A stretch of 64,000 nucleotides of DNA. It comes from JABDIP01 sp965237625 (GTDB lineage: Bacteria; Pseudomonadota; Alphaproteobacteria; DSM-16000; Inquilinaceae). Positions 49,743-58,900 of the stretch are shown one piece after another. The stretch is taken from positions 1 through 64,000 of the forward strand of contig CBDEGD010000028.1 in the NCBI GenBank assembly GCA_965237625.1, read 5' to 3'. The stretch's first letter is position 1, and each line of letters begins with the position of its first letter. The notes under the pieces were generated by a model. The model was not told the DNA's origin. It ran no database searches and saw nothing but the letters and a program-made list of their open reading frames with translations. The translations under genes were made by a program, and so were the position numbers.

Positions 49743-50849
49743 TCAGTCCCGGTTGGCCCCTTTCAGCGATGGGCTGAACACCATCAGACTGAGAATCTCG
49801 AACATCATTTGCGCCCCGGCATGGGCCGTGTTGGTGGTGGCGTCATATTGCGGCGCGACTTCGACCAGATCGCCGCCGACGAAGTTCAGCCCCTTCAGGC
49901 CGCGCAGCAACTCAAGCGCCTCGCGGGTCGTCAACCCACCGATCTCAGGGGTTCCGGTGCCCGGTGCGAAGGCCGGGTCGAGGCTGTCGATGTCGAAGGA
50001 CAGGTAGGTCGGCCCGTCGCCCACCACCTGCCGCGCCTGCTCGATCACAGATGCCACGCCCCGGTTGGGAACGTCCTCCGCATGAACAATGGTCATGCCG
50101 GAATCGGTGGAGAACTCCCACAGGTAATCCGCCGCGCCGCGAATGCCGATCTGAATGGTGCGCCTGGGATCGAGCACGCCCTCCAGCACCGCGTTTCGGA
50201 ACGGGCCACCATGATGGAACTTGCTTTGGTCGAACTCCCCGCTGGTATCGCAATGGGCGTCGATATGGATCAGGCCCACCGGCCGGTCCCGGCCGACCGC
50301 CTTCAGGATCGGGTGTGAGATCGAATGGTCGCCGCCGGCCGCCACCGGCAGAATTCCGGATGCTACGATCTTTTTGAAATGCGCCTCGATGTCGTCGTGG
50401 CTCATCTCCAGCTTGAAGCGGCTGCGAAACGGCACGTCGGCGATATCCGCCACCTTGTATTCATAGATTGGCGCGCAGCCCAGGACGTGATTGTAGGGGC
50501 CGATCCGTTCGATGGCCCGCAACGCACGGGGCCCGAACCGGGCGCCGTTTCGGTTGGTGACCGCCAGATCCATCGGCACGCCCACCAGCGCCACCTGCAA
50601 ATCGCCGAAATCCGGGTTCTCCATATCGATGGGCAAATAGGGCGCATCGAGCAGGGTGGGAATGCCCGCATACGGGGCGACCCGGGTCCCATCGCTGGTG
50701 AAGATGTGGTCGGCGATCCGGCGGAAGGTCGCATCGTGAATCTGGCCGGCGGAGGCGTCGGAATATTTGCGACGCAGGCGCTCCAACTCGTCCCTGTCCA
50801 AACCCACTCTCCCCAGCTTGTTCGCGCCGGTGGCCGGTGGCCGGTTCAT
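49743..50849 (-). CDS. agmatinase/ureohydrolase family protein
   Basis: A 368-residue manganese ureohydrolase. Metal ligands are in AAGGDHSISHPILK, LIHIDAHCDTSGEFDQSKF and SFDIDSLDPAFAPGTGTPE. The N-terminal ~85 residues are an extension before the core (VALVGVPMDLAVTNRNGARF). The family includes agmatinase, guanidinobutyrase and guanidinopropionase, and the sequence alone does not decide which. The neighbouring binding-protein remnant suggests that this locus once handled polyamine-type compounds. Confidence 0.87.
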   Translation of the reverse strand: MNRPPATGANKLGRVGLDRDELERLRRKYSDASAGQIHDATFRRIADHIFTSDGTRVAPYAGIPTLLDAPYLPIDMENPDFGDLQVALVGVPMDLAVTNRNGARFGPRALRAIERIGPYNHVLGCAPIYEYKVADIADVPFRSRFKLEMSHDDIEAHFKKIVASGILPVAAGGDHSISHPILKAVGRDRPVGLIHIDAHCDTSGEFDQSKFHHGGPFRNAVLEGVLDPRRTIQIGIRGAADYLWEFSTDSGMTIVHAEDVPNRGVASVIEQARQVVGDGPTYLSFDIDSLDPAFAPGTGTPEIGGLTTREALELLRGLKGLNFVGGDLVEVAPQYDATTNTAHAGAQMMFEILSLMVFSPSLKGANRD

Positions 50850-51209
50850 ACGCGGCTAGTGAGTCTCGTGCTCGTTACCGGCGGGTCATGAGCCCGGATC
50901 GCCAAGGCGCGGCGCATATCCCCATCCTGGCATCGATTGTGCGAATTGGCACGCCCGCAAATCAACCGCGTCGGAGTGCCGCCTTGCCTGTCGGTTCGAT
51001 GCTCCGGAGAGCCCCCGCCCCATGGGCGCTAAGTTAGGCGCGGCGCTCCATTCGCCCGAACCGACCGAACCCGCAGGCCGGAATCGAAGACCGCATCCGG
51101 TAGGAAATGCGTACTGTGTCCCCGCAATTATCCCCGCAATTATTGCCCCGCAATTAGTTCTTTTCCGGCGTCTGACCGCGCTTTTCCGGGCCAATGCGCG
51201 TTGGCGTCC
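50850..51209. other. intergenic stretch without intact gene
   Basis: A 360-base gap with no convincing gene. It holds the upstream region of the agmatinase-family gene and a triple CCCCGCAATTA repeat (51120-51156). Confidence 0.5.
51120..51156. repeat. three direct copies of CCCCGCAATTA
   Basis: Exact 11-base copies start at 51120, 51132 and 51146 (spacing 12 and 14). They could be a protein-binding array or the edge of a lost mobile element. Confidence 0.7.
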
Positions 51210-51456
51210 CTATTGGCACTCGAAATATGCAACGGCGTCCTCGCCGACTTCATCGGTGCGGACAAGCACCGCCTCCCGTTCAGGTATCCTCGCAATATTC
51301 GGCAGCGTCCTGCGAAGCGGCCCCCAGCGAGTGCTCGTCGTCGATCTGAATCGTGATTGAATCCGAGCCCTCCAAGAGGGTGTCGGCCCCTGAGCACGCG
51401 GTCAGGGCAACAGCGGCAAACACCGCCAGGGCAAGGGTCTTCGGCGCGACGATCAT
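51210..51456 (-). pseudogene. small lipoprotein broken by a frameshift
   Basis: The first frame encodes MIVAPKTLALAVFAAVALTA followed by CSGADTLLEG (lipobox LTAC) and ends early after AAEYCEDT. Directly afterwards another frame continues EREAVLVRTDEVGEDAVAYF and ECQ then TAG. Joined, they resemble small lipoproteins with an AAxYC ... YFxC core holding two Cys. A one-base change near 51281 would restore the gene. A sequencing error is possible. Confidence 0.5.
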
Positions 51457-51543
51457 GGTTGGGCTCCCCAATTTCAGATGTTGGCCAACAGCCTAGATCG
51501 GCGGTGAAGAACCTTCAACCGTCCTGCCGATCCGGGATCGATC

Positions 51544-51876
51544 GTGGTTAATGAATGCTTTGTCGTTGCCCGGCAGGGTCAGAGGCATCTCGCCATCGAG
51601 GCGGCGACCCACGGCACCGGTATTGCGCTGGGAGACACCATGACCACAAGTCGGCTGCTGTCGCGCGGCGCGCTGGTGGTTCCGTTCGACCTGTCCGTGC
51701 CGGCCGCGGACGCCTTCTTCATCGCCTGTCGTTCCGAAATGCGCGTTGCACCCATCGCCCAAACCTTCATCGACTGGCTGATTGCCGCCGTCGAGGAGGA
51801 GGATACCAAGGCGGGGATAGTGGCGCGGGAACGCCCGAATAGACGGTTGAAGAGGGCGGTGACTGCTCGCGCGTGA
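51544..51876 (+). pseudogene. C-terminal remnant of a LysR-type regulator
   Basis: The frame contains HLAIEAATHGTGIALGDTMT, LLSRGALVVPFDLSVPAADA and APIAQTFIDWLIAAVEE, which is the last ~90 residues of a LysR effector-binding domain. The helix-turn-helix and most of the effector domain are missing, and no suitable sequence lies upstream. The frame runs on past the usual end with basic residues. Confidence 0.55.
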
Positions 51877-52043
51877 TCAAGGCACCGGCTTGGGAAGCAT
51901 CCAGATAGGTATACTGTCGGCCAATCGCGGCCTTGTTGGTCATGTCCAGTATCCAACCGCGCATGTTCAGTAACGATTTGTGACGTCTGCCGGGATCATT
52001 CGGCCCCGTGATTACTGCGGAGACGGCCCCAGGCAAACTGGAC

Positions 52044-52664
52044 TCAACCAGTGCTCTCGGGTTCCTTTTGATCCACTTTGATCGGCGCGGCTCCCATCTT
52101 CTGCAGCGCGTCTGGGTCGACGAGACGGGTGACGAGAGGGTGGATGCGCATATCGCCTTCCTTGATCACCTGCCGGAAATTGGCGATGACCGCCGTCGTC
52201 AATCGCTGGTTCGGCGCGATCACATCGAACAGCCAATTGATGGAGCCGCTCGTCCAATCCTCGGGCTTCAGCCGGACCGGAAAGACACCGGCCTTGATCT
52301 GCTCGCGGATCTTCGTGTCGACCTCTTCCGATACGCTCGCCCAGATGGCGATTCCGGACAGCATCTCGGCGCCCGTGCCTTCCTTCGGCGTGGCGGACGC
52401 AATCGCCACCCGGTCCCGGATCAACGGCTCCAGCAGGATCTCCTTGAGGTCCGTCACCGATTGATGGCGGTATCGCGGCACGGCCATCATGGCGAGCGCA
52501 ACCTTGCCGAAGGTCTCATGAACCTTTGTGCGAACCGCGGCGATCTGCTCCAAGACCTCTGGGTCGAACTGACGCGCCGCCGCTTTTTCCTCGGTTGCCT
52601 TTTCGTCGCCATCCGTCGCGGCGCCGTTGCCCGAACTCGTGCCGTTGCCTGCCTGGTTAGCCAT
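52044..52664 (-). CDS. HlyC-type toxin-activating lysine acyltransferase
   Basis: A 206-residue protein. After a polar N-terminal tail, FGKVALAMMAVPRYRHQSV carries the presumed catalytic His (His67), GIAIWASVSEEVD matches the central strand, and LKPEDWTSGSINWLFDVIAP closely matches the conserved block of HlyC, including the Asp (Asp136). HlyC transfers a fatty acyl chain from acyl-ACP to lysines of an RTX protein in the cytoplasm before export. It lies downstream of the HlyD-type gene in the same orientation, making the giant RTX protein the obvious substrate candidate. Confidence 0.82.
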   Translation of the reverse strand: MANQAGNGTSSGNGAATDGDEKATEEKAAARQFDPEVLEQIAAVRTKVHETFGKVALAMMAVPRYRHQSVTDLKEILLEPLIRDRVAIASATPKEGTGAEMLSGIAIWASVSEEVDTKIREQIKAGVFPVRLKPEDWTSGSINWLFDVIAPNQRLTTAVIANFRQVIKEGDMRIHPLVTRLVDPDALQKMGAAPIKVDQKEPESTG

Positions 52665-52829
52665 TCACTGCCGCTCCCGTATTGATCTTGGTCACTCCGA
52701 TCATTGCCGGCACAAGGACACCTGTCCCGGCCGCCTGATTTCTGGCCGCACTATAGTTGAGCATTGCCGGCACACAACATTCGAGAGGTGTGAATGTCGA
52801 ACGGCCGCCGTCGCTGTGTGTCCGGGACG

Positions 52830-52871
52830 CCTATTTCTCCCGGCCTATTCCTCCCGGCCTACTCCTCCCGG
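52830..52871. repeat. three tandem 14-bp units at the hlyD-like stop
   Basis: CCTATTTCTCCCGG, CCTATTCCTCCCGG and CCTACTCCTCCCGG follow each other without gap. On the coding (minus) strand the first unit met contains the stop codon of the adaptor gene, and each unit carries a GGGAG/GGAGG purine run. Confidence 0.8.
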
Positions 52872-54157
52872 AACGTGTGATGGAGCTGATCCACGAGCGG
52901 TTTGACCAGATAGCTCACGACGGTCCGCTGGTCCGTCGTGAAATAGGCTTCCACCGGCATTCCCGGAATCAGTGTTTTGTCGCCGAGACGAGCCAGCTGC
53001 TCGTCGGAAATCCCCACGGAAATCCGATAGAAGGCCAGGCCCGTGGTTTCGTCGAGTACGCTCGACGGCGACACGGAGACGACTTCGCCTTCCAACTCCG
53101 GCGTTGTGCGCTGATGGAATGCCGGAAAGCGGATGACCGCCCGCTGTCCGAGAAACACCTGATCGATGGCCGTGGTTTCCACATTCAACTCGATCTCATG
53201 GACCCCGGTCTGCGGAATGATCTGCATCACGGTCACGCCGGGCTGCACGACGCCGCCGATGGTGAAAAGACTGAGTTCGTGAACCATGCCCGATACCGGC
53301 GCGCGAATGGCAACCCGGCCCAACTGCTCGCGAGTCGCCACCATCTGCTGGCGCAGCTCGTCGATCTTGGAATCGTTTTCCTCGATCTCGGAGATCACCC
53401 GCTCGCGGAACTCCCGATGCACCTGGAGCTTTGCAATGCGGGTCTCTGAAATCGAGTTCTGCAGCCGGGCAACGTTGGAGCGATCCTCGGCGATCTGCCC
53501 GCGCAAATCCGCTTGCGCCCGCTGCAGCGCCATCAGTCTGGTCCTTGGCGCGTAGCCTTTTCCCACGAGGTCGGCGACAGCGGAGATCTCCTCGCGATAG
53601 GTTTCGATCTGCACCTCTTTTTCGACGATGAGACCGGTGACACCGATCGTCTGGTTCTCGAATTGGGCAATTTTTTCGTCCAGCTGCTCGACCTCGCTTT
53701 CAAGGGTCAGCCGGCGGGCGTTCAGCATAGCCGTCTGCTGCTCGGCCTCCGCCGTCAACGCACCCAGACCAAGGCTTTCCGCCAATTCATCCGGGGCGGC
53801 GAAAGAGGTGTTGCCGTTGAGTTCCGCCAGCAGCCGGGCTTTCCGCACGATGGCCTCGCGCAGCCGGCTTTCGTAGATCGCCAGATTTGCCGAGATCATC
53901 GTGTCGTCAAGCCGGATCAGAACCTGGTCCTGTTCGACCAGATCGCCGTCGGAAACGAACAGCCCCTGGACAATGCCGCCGTCCAGATGCTGGATGGATT
54001 TGGGTTTCCCCTCGACGACGATCGATCCGGACGCGATCACCGCGCCGGATATCTCCGCGATGCTTGCCCAGGCAAGGCCGCCGCCCGCCAGCACGATCAG
54101 GCAAAGAAGGCCGATCAGCGCGGGGCGGCGATAGTCGAGAGATGGTTTGTCCAACAT
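52859..54157 (-). CDS. type I secretion membrane fusion protein (HlyD family)
   Basis: A 432-residue inner-membrane adaptor. A single membrane segment (LIGLLCLIVLAGGGLAWASI) is followed by the lipoyl half-motif GKPKSIQHLDGGIVQGLFVS, a long coiled-coil (about residues 110-290), then RVAIRAPVSGMVHELSLFTI and the beta-barrel part with GLAFYRISVGI. The ATG was chosen because GAGGAGACACC stands right before it; the next upstream in-frame start lies inside the ABC gene. It links the ABC exporter to an outer-membrane TolC-type channel, which is not in the window. Confidence 0.92.
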   Translation of the reverse strand: MLDKPSLDYRRPALIGLLCLIVLAGGGLAWASIAEISGAVIASGSIVVEGKPKSIQHLDGGIVQGLFVSDGDLVEQDQVLIRLDDTMISANLAIYESRLREAIVRKARLLAELNGNTSFAAPDELAESLGLGALTAEAEQQTAMLNARRLTLESEVEQLDEKIAQFENQTIGVTGLIVEKEVQIETYREEISAVADLVGKGYAPRTRLMALQRAQADLRGQIAEDRSNVARLQNSISETRIAKLQVHREFRERVISEIEENDSKIDELRQQMVATREQLGRVAIRAPVSGMVHELSLFTIGGVVQPGVTVMQIIPQTGVHEIELNVETTAIDQVFLGQRAVIRFPAFHQRTTPELEGEVVSVSPSSVLDETTGLAFYRISVGISDEQLARLGDKTLIPGMPVEAYFTTDQRTVVSYLVKPLVDQLHHTFREE

Positions 54158-54179
54158 CTGGTGTCTCCTCGCGTCGCCC

Positions 54180-55886
54180 TCAGGCTGCACGCGTCACCTT
54201 TTTCAGGACGTCCGCCTTGTCACCGAATTCGACCATGCGCCCTTCGTTCAACATCAAGACCTTGTCGACGGCGGCGATGGCGCTGGGCCGATGGGCCATG
54301 ACAACGACGACGGAACCGGCGGCGCGCAAATCCGAGATTGCATTGGCCAGCGCTACATCCCCCTCGGCGTCGAGGTTGGAATTCGGTTCATCGAGCACCA
54401 CCAGCACCGGCATCTTGTATACCGCCCGCGCCAAGGCGATGCGCTGCTTCTGACCGCCGGTCAGAGGGCTGACCGCACTGTCGACATTCGTCGCATAGCC
54501 GTCGGGGAACTTCAGGATCATCTCGTGCACATCGGCCATCTTGGCGGCCGCCACGATGTCCTCGTGCTGGGCATCCGGGTCGAAACGGGCGATGTTCTGC
54601 GCAATCGCCCCGGACATCAGCATGACGTCCTGCGGCAGGTAGCCAATATGCCTGCCTACCTCGTCGGCTTCCCATTGCTCGAAGGTCGCGCCATCGATGC
54701 GCACCGAGCCCTGATCCGGCATCCACAGGCCGACCAAAAGCTTTGCAAGCGTGGTCTTTCCCGACGCGCTTGGACCGATGATGCCCAACCCGTCGCCGGG
54801 CTCAAGATCGAATTCGATGCCCGCCAGAATCGGCAGGGCATTTCCCGTCTGCTTCTGCGCCGGTGGGTATTTGACAACATTCCTGACGGTGATGACGCCG
54901 CTTGGATCGGGCAGGCGAACCTCTCCAACCGGTGTCTCGGAATCCCGCTCCAGATAGTCGGACAGGCGCCTGCGCGCCAGCCGCGCGCGTTTGATGTTGC
55001 GCCATCCGCCGATGGTCTGGTCGATCGGCGCCAGCGCGCGGCCGGCAATGATCGAGGCCGCCACCACCATCCCGGCCGAGATTTCCTGATAGATGGCAAG
55101 ATAGGCGCCGAGTCCGAGGATCGCCGATTGGAGCAGCAGCCGGAACGCCTTCGAACCGGTGGTGAAGATCTCGGAGCGCTCCGAACCGGATTGAAGACTG
55201 ACCAGCGCCTTGTCTCTCAGACTGCGCCACGCGCCGGTCGAGTTGCCGAGCATGCCCATGGCGAGCACGCTGTCGGCGCTCCGCTGGGTCTGGTCGGCGA
55301 ACCGGTTCTCGGCGATGTCGGCCTGCGCCGCGGCACCCACGGACCGGCCGGTCAGCCATTCATTCATCGCGGCAAGGATGATCACCACCACGGCGCCGGC
55401 CGTTGCCAGCAAACCGAGATGGAAGTGCAGAACGTAGATGACGGCCAGATAGATCGGAAACCAAGGCAGGTCAAAAAGCGCCAGGATCGTCGGGCTCGCC
55501 ATGAAGCCACGGATCGTTCCGAGATCCTGGATCGGGCGGTAGCCGGGCGCCTGGCCGCCCAATGACCGAACCATCCAGGATCGGAAGGCCAGCGGGGACA
55601 GCGCATTGTCGATCCAATGGGACGCCCGCGAGAGGACCCGTGTGCGGGAGAAATCGAACAACCCCATCATGGCGAACAGACCGGCCACCAGGGCCATTAG
55701 CGCCACCAAGGTCGGCACGGACCGGCTGGTGAGTACGCGGTCGTACACCTGCAGCATGAAGATCGGACCGGTGAGCATCAGCAGGTTCACCGCGCAACTC
55801 AACACCCCAACGGACACAAAGCCGCCGCGCATACGCGCGAAGGCCTCTCCCACCACGTTTTTGGTCTCCTGACCGCTACGCGCCAT
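54180..55886 (-). CDS. type I secretion ABC transporter (PrtD/HlyB type)
   Basis: A 568-residue exporter half-transporter. The N-terminal ~300 residues form the six-helix domain (TGPIFMLQVYDRVLTSRSVP is a hallmark of the PrtD group). The ATPase domain has Walker A GPSASGKTTLAKLL, the Q-loop GYLPQDVMLMSGAIAQNIAR, signature LTGGQKQRIALARA, Walker B VLVVLDEPNSNLD and H-loop MAHRPS. There is no N-terminal C39 peptidase-like domain, as usual for PrtD. It lies between the RTX gene and the HlyD gene, 22 bases before the latter. Confidence 0.93.
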   Translation of the reverse strand: MARSGQETKNVVGEAFARMRGGFVSVGVLSCAVNLLMLTGPIFMLQVYDRVLTSRSVPTLVALMALVAGLFAMMGLFDFSRTRVLSRASHWIDNALSPLAFRSWMVRSLGGQAPGYRPIQDLGTIRGFMASPTILALFDLPWFPIYLAVIYVLHFHLGLLATAGAVVVIILAAMNEWLTGRSVGAAAQADIAENRFADQTQRSADSVLAMGMLGNSTGAWRSLRDKALVSLQSGSERSEIFTTGSKAFRLLLQSAILGLGAYLAIYQEISAGMVVAASIIAGRALAPIDQTIGGWRNIKRARLARRRLSDYLERDSETPVGEVRLPDPSGVITVRNVVKYPPAQKQTGNALPILAGIEFDLEPGDGLGIIGPSASGKTTLAKLLVGLWMPDQGSVRIDGATFEQWEADEVGRHIGYLPQDVMLMSGAIAQNIARFDPDAQHEDIVAAAKMADVHEMILKFPDGYATNVDSAVSPLTGGQKQRIALARAVYKMPVLVVLDEPNSNLDAEGDVALANAISDLRAAGSVVVVMAHRPSAIAAVDKVLMLNEGRMVEFGDKADVLKKVTRAA

Positions 55887-55974
55887 GCGCTTCCTGTCCC
55901 AGATTACCTATCATCGATCCCTGACCACATGCGACGTGACCTTATCCACATTCCACAATGCCATATTCCCGGTC

Positions 55975-58900
55975 CTAGAAGAACGTGAACGAGTCACGAT
56001 CGAGGGCGGATAGCTGTGTGCCGGCAAGGAACAATTCGTCGCCATTGCCGAAGTCGAAGTAGACGCCGCCGTCTCGTTCCTGAGCAAGCGTCAGCAGGGC
56101 GTCGAAATCATTGATGCCATTGATGCCCAAGTTGATCCTGTCACCACCAATAGTGAAGTTCCGGCCCGCTTGGGGCGTCTGGTAGTCGAATATCTGGTCG
56201 GAACCGTCGCCCGTCCGGTAGACGAAGGTGTCCGACCCTGCTCCGCCGAAGAGTCGGTCGTCACCCTCGCCGGCGATGATTTCGTCATCGCCGGTGCCAG
56301 CGAACACCGTATCGTCGCCCGCGCCGCCTTCGACCCGGTCGCTTCCCGACCCGCCGAACAGCAGGTCTCCACCAGCACCGCCGCGGATAATGTCGTTCCC
56401 GGCTCCGGAGATCAGGATATCATTGCCGCCATCGCCATTGAGGAGATCGTCGCCGCTGCCGGTGATCAGCAGATCGTTGCCCGCTCCACCGGAGATGTTG
56501 TTGTCGGCCGTCAAATCACCGATCACAACATCCGTGCCGGCGCCACCAGTCTCCGTATTGTCGTATGGCACGTCGACGATGACGCCGACCGTCGCCTCCG
56601 ATGTCGCGGCGCCGTCGGACAGGCGATAGACAAACTGGTCATTGCCCACGAAGCCGGATTCCGGAGAGTAGATGATCTCTCCGTCCGTCCCGAAGCCCAC
56701 GGTGCCATGGCCGGCCTGGCCCACCTCAACGATCCCGATGGTATCGCCATCGGCGTCGGTATCGTTCTGCATGAGAATGTACGGGGCAATGAGCAGATTG
56801 ACCTCGCCGCGCGTCGTGTAGGGACCGTCCGGATTGGCGACCGGCGCCCGATTGCCGAGATCGAAGGTCATTGTGAAGCTGTCCGATGCTTCAAATTCGC
56901 CATCGGTGGCGCGGATTTCGATGTCCCAAATGCCCACCGCCTCATGCGGCGCGACGCCGGCCAGCATATTGCCGTCGAACGTCATCCAATCCGGCAAGGC
57001 CGACCCGTCCGCCTGCACCGCCGCGAACATCAGCATGTCGCCGTCCGGGTCGGCAAAGGTGTCCTGTGAAACCGGAATGGTGAACAACTCGCCGGTGAAC
57101 AGTGGCGACGAGGCGCCTCCCAGATCCGCAAGCGGTTGTGCGAGATAGGGGGCGTCGTTGACCGCAATCACCGTGAACGCAAATACGTCGGAGACCGAGG
57201 CGACGCCATCTGACGCCGTCACCCGAAGATCGATGGTGCCGCTGAAATTATCCGGTGCGCGGCCGGACAGCCGCAATTGCTCATCGACGGCCACCAGCCA
57301 GCTCGGCAATGCCGTTTCATCCGCCAGCGAAATCTCATAGGCCAGAGCGTCGCCTTCGACGTCCTGGAAGATGTCACTCTGCAGCAGAATGTCGAAATCC
57401 TGGTCCTCGTTCACGAACCGGTCGGAGAACGGGATGCTGATCGTCGGCGCGTCGTTGACCGGATCGATGACGAGATCGAATTGCGAGGTCGCCGACAGGA
57501 TACCGTCCGTTGCCATGATCTGCAGCGCGATGACGCCGAAGAAGTCACGCGGCGGTGTGCCGGTGAAACGTTTTGTCGCCGCATCGAAGGACAGCCAAGC
57601 CGGCAGGTCCGTCCCGCCCGCCCGCGCCGCCGAGAGCGTCAGGGCGTCGCCATCGACGTCGAATGCCAGATCGGCTGGCAGCGTGAAATCAATGACCGAA
57701 TCCTCGTCGGAATGGAAATCCTCAAGCGGGTTGACCACCGGCCGGTCATTGACCGGCGCCAGACTGACGAGAATGGCGCCGTTATCGGTCGCCGTGCCAT
57801 CGGTCAGGGCATAGTCGACAACGGTGTCGCCGAACGCGTTTTCGTCCGGAGTGATAACGATGTTGCCCATGCCGTCCAACACGGCGGTGGCGCCGGCGCC
57901 GGCAGACACCGAGCTGATCGTCAGGGTGTCGCCATCGACGTCGCTGTCATTCGCCATCAATGTCAGGATCGGAATGACGATCGGCTGGTCTTCCAGCCCG
58001 TTCACCGTATCGTCGACAGCGACCGGGACGTCATTGATACTCTCGATGGTCAGCCGGAGCGGAACTGTCGCCTCGGAGACTCCGTCACCGGCCACCACCT
58101 CCAGATCTATGACGCCATTCAGGTTTACCGGCGGTTGTCCGGAAAACGCCTGGGTGGCCGGATCGTAGGTGATCCAATCGGGCAGTGGATCGCCGTTCGC
58201 CTGCCGGACGTCGGTGGTCAGGACATCGGTACCGACATTGCCGAATGCCTCGTTCGGCAGTTGTTCGGCCAACAGCATATCCTCGGCACCGCTTAGCATT
58301 GCAAGCGACGCGCCGAACGGTCCGCCGCCGATGGGCGGCAGCAGGTTGACCGTGACAAGGCCGACATCGGTGGCGCCGGACTCATCCTGAACGATGTACT
58401 CGAAGGAAGCCGGCGTGGTCTGATCGGCGTCCGGTATGAAGGTCACCAAGGTCACACCGCCCTTGGTCGTCAAGCCGACGGTACCACCGACCGCCGTACC
58501 GACACTGACGAGAGTCAGGGCTTCACCCTCGACATCGGAGTCGTTGGCCAGCAGCGAATTCGTCGCGATGCTCGTCGCCAGGCCTTCGAACCCCAGAACG
58601 GTATCGTCGACGGCCACCGGGGCATCGTTTACCGGGATTACGGTCACGGTGAAAGTGCCGGTGACGTCCACGCCCTTGCCATCGGTGATGACGTAGTCGC
58701 GGGTGAAGCTGCCGCTGGCATTCGGGTCGGGCCGGAAGCGGATCGTCCCGTCCGCAAGGATCTCGATACCGTCACCAAAAGCGCCGACGAAACTGATCGG
58801 ATCGCCATCGGGGTCGATGTCGTTGGCAAGTAGTGTGGCCGGGTCGATATCGATAAATGAGTCTTCGAAGATCACAAAGCCGGTGTCGGGCACCGCGATC

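Noticed and set aside
57277..58296. Plus-strand frames opposite the giant RTX gene
   Set aside because: Their repetitive composition mirrors the cadherin-like repeats on the other strand; they are shadows.
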